Assembly: GCF_018129965.1 (NCBI RefSeq)
Contig: NZ_JAFCKW010000006.1
Span: 248,001 to 312,000 of the forward strand
Direction of reading: 5' to 3'
DNA length: 64,000 bases
Source: Bradyrhizobium diazoefficiens
GTDB lineage: Bacteria > Pseudomonadota > Alphaproteobacteria > Rhizobiales > Xanthobacteraceae
A program made the translations under genes and the position numbers. Below the pieces are notes generated by a model. That model made no database searches. It saw only the letters and a program-made list of their open reading frames with translations, and was not told the DNA's origin. Shown here in pieces: positions 61,181 to 64,000 of the stretch (its first letter is position 1; each line of letters starts with the position of its first letter).

Positions 61181-61221
61181 TCAGATCGAGAAGCTGGTCC
61201 CGCAGCCGCAGGACGCCGTCG
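61181..61221 (+). repeat. Right 41-bp direct repeat (att-like), within erpA 3' end
   Basis: The intact copy of the repeat: it encodes the last residues ATASCGCGTSFSI and the stop of erpA on the minus strand. Partner of 59619-59659. Confidence 0.9.
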
Positions 61222-61510
61222 CGTTCGGATTGTTGACGCGGAACGAGGCGCCGATCAGGTCGTCGACGAAATCGACCTGCGAGCCCGCCAGGAACGGTTG
61301 CGAGGCGGAATCGACCAGCACCACGGCGTTATCCCGCTCGATCACGAGATCGTCGTCGGTGCGGGCACGGTCGATGTCGAACTTGTACTGGAAGCCGGAG
61401 CAGCCGCCGCCCTCGACGGAGATCCGCAGCATCGCGCCGGTGCCTTCGCCCTTGAGGATCTCCCCGATCCGGCGTGCGGCGCTGTCACTGATGGTCACGG
61501 CAGTCGTCAT
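61181..61510 (-). CDS. erpA: Iron-sulfur cluster insertion protein ErpA (A-type carrier)
   Basis: Delivers Fe-S clusters to apoproteins. 109 residues. The three cluster cysteines of the A-type family are present: Cys37 region in EGGGCSGFQYKF and the pair in ATASCGCGTSF. The opening TISDSAARRIGEIL and VDSASQPFLAGSQVDFVDDL are also typical. The last codons lie inside the 41-bp repeat, so the gene remains whole although an element is inserted directly behind it. Divergent from dgt, with about 110 bp between starts. Confidence 0.95.
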   Translation of the reverse strand: MTTAVTISDSAARRIGEILKGEGTGAMLRISVEGGGCSGFQYKFDIDRARTDDDLVIERDNAVVLVDSASQPFLAGSQVDFVDDLIGASFRVNNPNATASCGCGTSFSI

Positions 61511-61621
61511 GTCTGGTCTCCGATCGTCCGGCGCGTCATACCCAATTCATTTGGTATCCCGCGTGCGGCATAGTTAAGTGGCATCATACGCAGAATCAAA
61601 TGGATAGAGACTAAATTCGCC

Positions 61622-62830
61622 GTGTCCGTCGGAATGGCAGCCCCCCGCGCGCCCTATGCCTGTGACCCCGATCGCAGCCGCGGCCGGCTGGTCGCGGAGC
61701 CGCCTAGCCGCACCCGCAGCCCGTTCCGGCGGGATTGCGACCGGGTGATCCATTCCACCGCGTTCCGCCGCCTGAAGTACAAGACCCAGGTGTTCGTGTT
61801 CCACGAGGGCGACCATTACCGGACCCGGCTGACCCATTCGCTGGAGGTGGCCCAGATCGCCCGGGCGCTGGCCCGCCAGCTTGGGCTGGACGAGGACCTC
61901 ACCGAGACGCTGGCGCTCGCCCATGATCTCGGCCATCCGCCGTTCGGCCATGCGGGCGAGCGGGCGCTGGACGCCTGCCTGAAGGATTTTGGCGGCTTCG
62001 ACCACAACGCCCAGACCTTGCGCGTCGTCGCGGCGCTGGAGCACCGCTATCCCGAGTTCGACGGGCTCAACCTGACCTGGGAGTCGCTGGAGGGTATCGT
62101 CAAGCACAACGGCCCGCTGACCGACCGCAGCGGCGCACCGGTCGGGCGCTACCGCGAGCACGGCATTCCCGTCGGCATCGCCGACTACACCGCGACCTAC
62201 GACCTCGAGCTCTGGAGCTTTGCCTCGCTCGAAGCCCAGGTCGCCGCGATCGCCGACGATATTGCCTATGACGCCCACGACATCGACGACGGACTGCGGG
62301 CCGGCCTGTTCCATCTCGACGACCTCAAGGTGATGCCGCTCACCGCGGAGATCATCGCCGAGACCTCGGCGCATTACCCTGATCTCGAAGACGTCAGGCG
62401 CGGTGCCGAGCTGGTGCGTGAGCTGATCTCACACCTGATCGGCGCCGTGTTCGCGGAGGCGCAGAAAAACCTCGCCGCGGTGAAGCCGCAATCGGCCCAG
62501 GACGTGCGCCGGCAGAGCCGGGCGCTGATCGCGTTCCCGGCCGAGGTCGCCGAGGAGGAGGCCGCCATCAAGCGCTTCCTCTACCAGCACATGTACCGTC
62601 ACAAGCGGGTGATGCGGGTGATGGGAGAGGCCGAGCAGATCCTGTTCGACCTGTTCGCGAAATACCTCAAAGTCCCGGCCGAGCTGCCGCCGGAATGGCT
62701 GGCGGGGGCAGAGGCGGACGATGACGGTGATCGGGCCCGGCGGATCGGCAATTTCATTGCCGGAATGACCGATCGTTTCGCCCTGACCGAACACCAGCGG
62801 CTCTTTGACTCGACCCCCGATTTGCGTTAG
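61622..62830 (+). CDS. dgt: Deoxyguanosinetriphosphate triphosphohydrolase-like protein
   Basis: Hydrolyses dGTP or other dNTPs to the nucleoside and triphosphate. 402 residues (type 2-like, shorter than E. coli Dgt). The N-terminal [19 protein letters not shown] and [16 protein letters not shown] lead to the HD motif [34 protein letters not shown] supplies the last metal ligand. Start GTG 61622 or ATG 61634; neither has a strong ribosome binding site, and I kept the longer form. Followed by argS after 9 bp, a conserved order. Confidence 0.94.
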   Translation: MSVGMAAPRAPYACDPDRSRGRLVAEPPSRTRSPFRRDCDRVIHSTAFRRLKYKTQVFVFHEGDHYRTRLTHSLEVAQIARALARQLGLDEDLTETLALAHDLGHPPFGHAGERALDACLKDFGGFDHNAQTLRVVAALEHRYPEFDGLNLTWESLEGIVKHNGPLTDRSGAPVGRYREHGIPVGIADYTATYDLELWSFASLEAQVAAIADDIAYDAHDIDDGLRAGLFHLDDLKVMPLTAEIIAETSAHYPDLEDVRRGAELVRELISHLIGAVFAEAQKNLAAVKPQSAQDVRRQSRALIAFPAEVAEEEAAIKRFLYQHMYRHKRVMRVMGEAEQILFDLFAKYLKVPAELPPEWLAGAEADDDGDRARRIGNFIAGMTDRFALTEHQRLFDSTPDLR

Positions 62831-62839
62831 GCGGCGGCC

Positions 62840-64000
62840 ATGCCCGACACATCCTCATCCCTGCATTTGTTCGCCGACGTGCTCGCACGCGTGCACGCCG
62901 CCTGCCGCGCGCTGGCGAAAGACGCCAGCTGGCCCGAGGGCATCGATTTTGCGCGCGTGGTGGTCGAGCCGCCGCGCGATGCCTCCCATGGCGACATGGC
63001 GACCAACGCCGCGATGGTGCTTGCGAAAGAGGCAAAGGCAAAGCCGCGCGAGCTCGCCGAGCAGATCGCCGAGCGGCTCCGTGCCGACGCGCTGATCGCC
63101 AAGGTCGACGTCGCCGGTCCCGGCTTCATCAACCTGACGCTCAAGCCGGCCGCCTGGGCCGAGGCGCTGCGCACAGTGCTGCGCGAGGGCGCCGATTACG
63201 GCCGCGTCCGCGGCGGCTCCAAAGTCAATGTCGAATACGTCTCGGCCAATCCGACCGGACCAATGCATGTCGGCCATTGCCGCGGCGCCGTGTTCGGCGA
63301 TGCGCTGGCCAGCCTGCTGCAGTTCGGCGGTCACGACGTCACCCGCGAGTATTACATCAACGATGCCGGCGCCCAGGTCGACGTGCTCGCGCGTTCCGCC
63401 TTCCTGCGGTATCGCGAGACGCTGGGCGAGGATATCGGCGCCATTCCGGAAGGGCTCTATCCCGGCGACTATCTGAAGCCGGTCGGTTTGGCGCTGGCGA
63501 AGGCGCATGGCGACAAGCTGCTCGCGATGAGCGAGGCGCAATGGCTGCCGACGGTGCGTGCCACGGCGATCGCGATGATGATGGACATGATCAAGGACGA
63601 TCTCGCCGCCCTCAACATCCGTCACGACGTCTTCTTCTCGGAGCGCTCTCTGATCGAGGGCGGCAACAACAAGGTCGCCGAGACCATCGATTTCCTTAAG
63701 GCCAAGGGCGACATCTATGAGGGCCGCCTGCCGCCGCCGAAGGGCGCGCCGGTCGAGGACTGGGAAGACCGCGAGCAGTTGCTGTTCAAGGCGACCGCCT
63801 ACGGCGACGACGTCGATCGTCCGCTGATCAAGTCGGACAATTCCTATACCTACTTCGCCTCCGACATCGCCTACCACAAGAACAAGTTCGACCGTGGCTT
63901 TGCGGAGATGATCGACGTCTGGGGCGCCGACCATGGCGGCTACATCAAGCGCATGCAGGCGGCGGTGAAGGCGACGACGTCGGGCAAGGGCGCCCTCGAC
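62840..64000 (+). CDS. argS: Arginyl-tRNA synthetase (5' part; continues past the window)
   Basis: Class I synthetase charging tRNA-Arg. 387 codons are visible without a stop; the family is about 590 residues, so about one third is missing. The N-terminal Add1-like domain has [22 protein letters not shown] split over two lines of the fold, then [21 protein letters not shown] with the HIGH-type motif [24 protein letters not shown] and the later [17 protein letters not shown] and [14 protein letters not shown]. The ATG lies 9 bp after dgt. Confidence 0.96.
   Translation, partial: MPDTSSSLHLFADVLARVHAACRALAKDASWPEGIDFARVVVEPPRDASHGDMATNAAMVLAKEAKAKPRELAEQIAERLRADALIAKVDVAGPGFINLTLKPAAWAEALRTVLREGADYGRVRGGSKVNVEYVSANPTGPMHVGHCRGAVFGDALASLLQFGGHDVTREYYINDAGAQVDVLARSAFLRYRETLGEDIGAIPEGLYPGDYLKPVGLALAKAHGDKLLAMSEAQWLPTVRATAIAMMMDMIKDDLAALNIRHDVFFSERSLIEGGNNKVAETIDFLKAKGDIYEGRLPPPKGAPVEDWEDREQLLFKATAYGDDVDRPLIKSDNSYTYFASDIAYHKNKFDRGFAEMIDVWGADHGGYIKRMQAAVKATTSGKGALD

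Larger units (their letters stand above)
59619..61181. mobile_element. Mini integrative element at the 3' end of erpA
   Basis: A 1562-bp unit bounded by 41-bp direct repeats that duplicate the erpA 3' end. It lies between the hybrid kinase gene and erpA. Its interior is visibly lower in GC than the flanks and codes for a small unknown protein and a phage-type adenine methyltransferase, in convergent overlapping order. No integrase, transposase or tRNA is present. The arrangement (intact gene, then insert, then duplicated gene end) is that of site-specific integration into a gene 3' end. It may be a deletion remnant or a satellite moved in trans. Confidence 0.7.

Noticed and set aside
60867..61236. 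Two or three short plus-strand frames in the right part of the inserted element
   Set aside because: No ribosome binding sites, no family resemblance, and one runs into the erpA antisense strand.
61531..61560. The imperfect palindrome ATACCCAATTCATTTGGTAT between erpA and dgt as an iron-regulator box
   Set aside because: It matches neither the Irr nor the RirA motif as I know them, and one arm has a mismatch.

Overview
The window is a stretch of chromosome from an alphaproteobacterium of the Bradyrhizobium/Rhodopseudomonas group. This rests on high GC, the protein sequences of the housekeeping genes, the order tpiA-secG-pyrG-kdsA-eno-ftsB-pdhA-pdhB-pdhC-lpd, the alphaproteobacterial SOS box (GTTC-N7-GTTC) in front of lexA, and several families of short palindromic intergenic repeats that I associate with Bradyrhizobium. 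No rRNA, tRNA, CRISPR array or transposase gene was seen. Nearly all of the window is ordinary core genome.

Layout. 1-7.8 kb: citrate synthase (cut by the left edge), gltX, glnS, two small proteins and a ComEC-family membrane protein. 7.8-10.7 kb: a conserved hypothetical, lexA and moeA. 10.8-17.7 kb: a block lying between moeA and moaC, with a YihX-like HAD phosphatase, an FMN alpha-hydroxy-acid dehydrogenase, a CtpA-type S41 protease preceded by 16-bp tandem repeats, a membrane GGDEF-EAL protein and a lone Flp pilin behind a sigma-54 promoter. 17.7-22.0 kb: moaC, trpC, trpD and a PpiD/SurA-type chaperone, all on the minus strand. 22.3-35.3 kb: tpiA, secG, pyrG, a TPR/O-GlcNAc-transferase-like protein, a NIPSNAP protein, kdsA, an MFS transporter, a glutaminase fused to STAS and cyclic-nucleotide-binding domains, a ModA-like binding protein, queF and eno. 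35.3-38.3 kb: three redox or hydrolase genes. 38.5-45.1 kb: ftsB and the pyruvate dehydrogenase cluster, which includes DUF5076. 45.3-59.6 kb: a threonine synthase-type enzyme, cytochrome b561, a TctC-type binding protein, a soluble lytic transglycosylase, an adenylate cyclase, a small Cys-rich protein, ilvD, an ExoR-like Sel1 protein, xthA and a hybrid histidine kinase. 61.2-64 kb: erpA, dgt and argS (cut by the right edge).

The main accessory feature is a segment of about 1.56 kb (59619-61181) inserted exactly at the 3' end of erpA. It is bounded by 41-bp direct repeats (40 of 41 identical) that reproduce the last codons of erpA. It is visibly lower in GC than its surroundings. It carries a phage-type DNA adenine methyltransferase and a small unknown protein, and it has no recombinase. 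It looks like a mini integrative element, or the remnant of one, using the erpA 3' end as attachment site.

Other points worth attention are the sigma-54 promoter of the solitary Flp pilin beside a c-di-GMP enzyme, the 16-bp repeat array upstream of the S41 protease, the 7-kb block separating moaC from moeA, the cAMP/STAS-linked glutaminase and a 22-bp perfect palindrome downstream of lexA.
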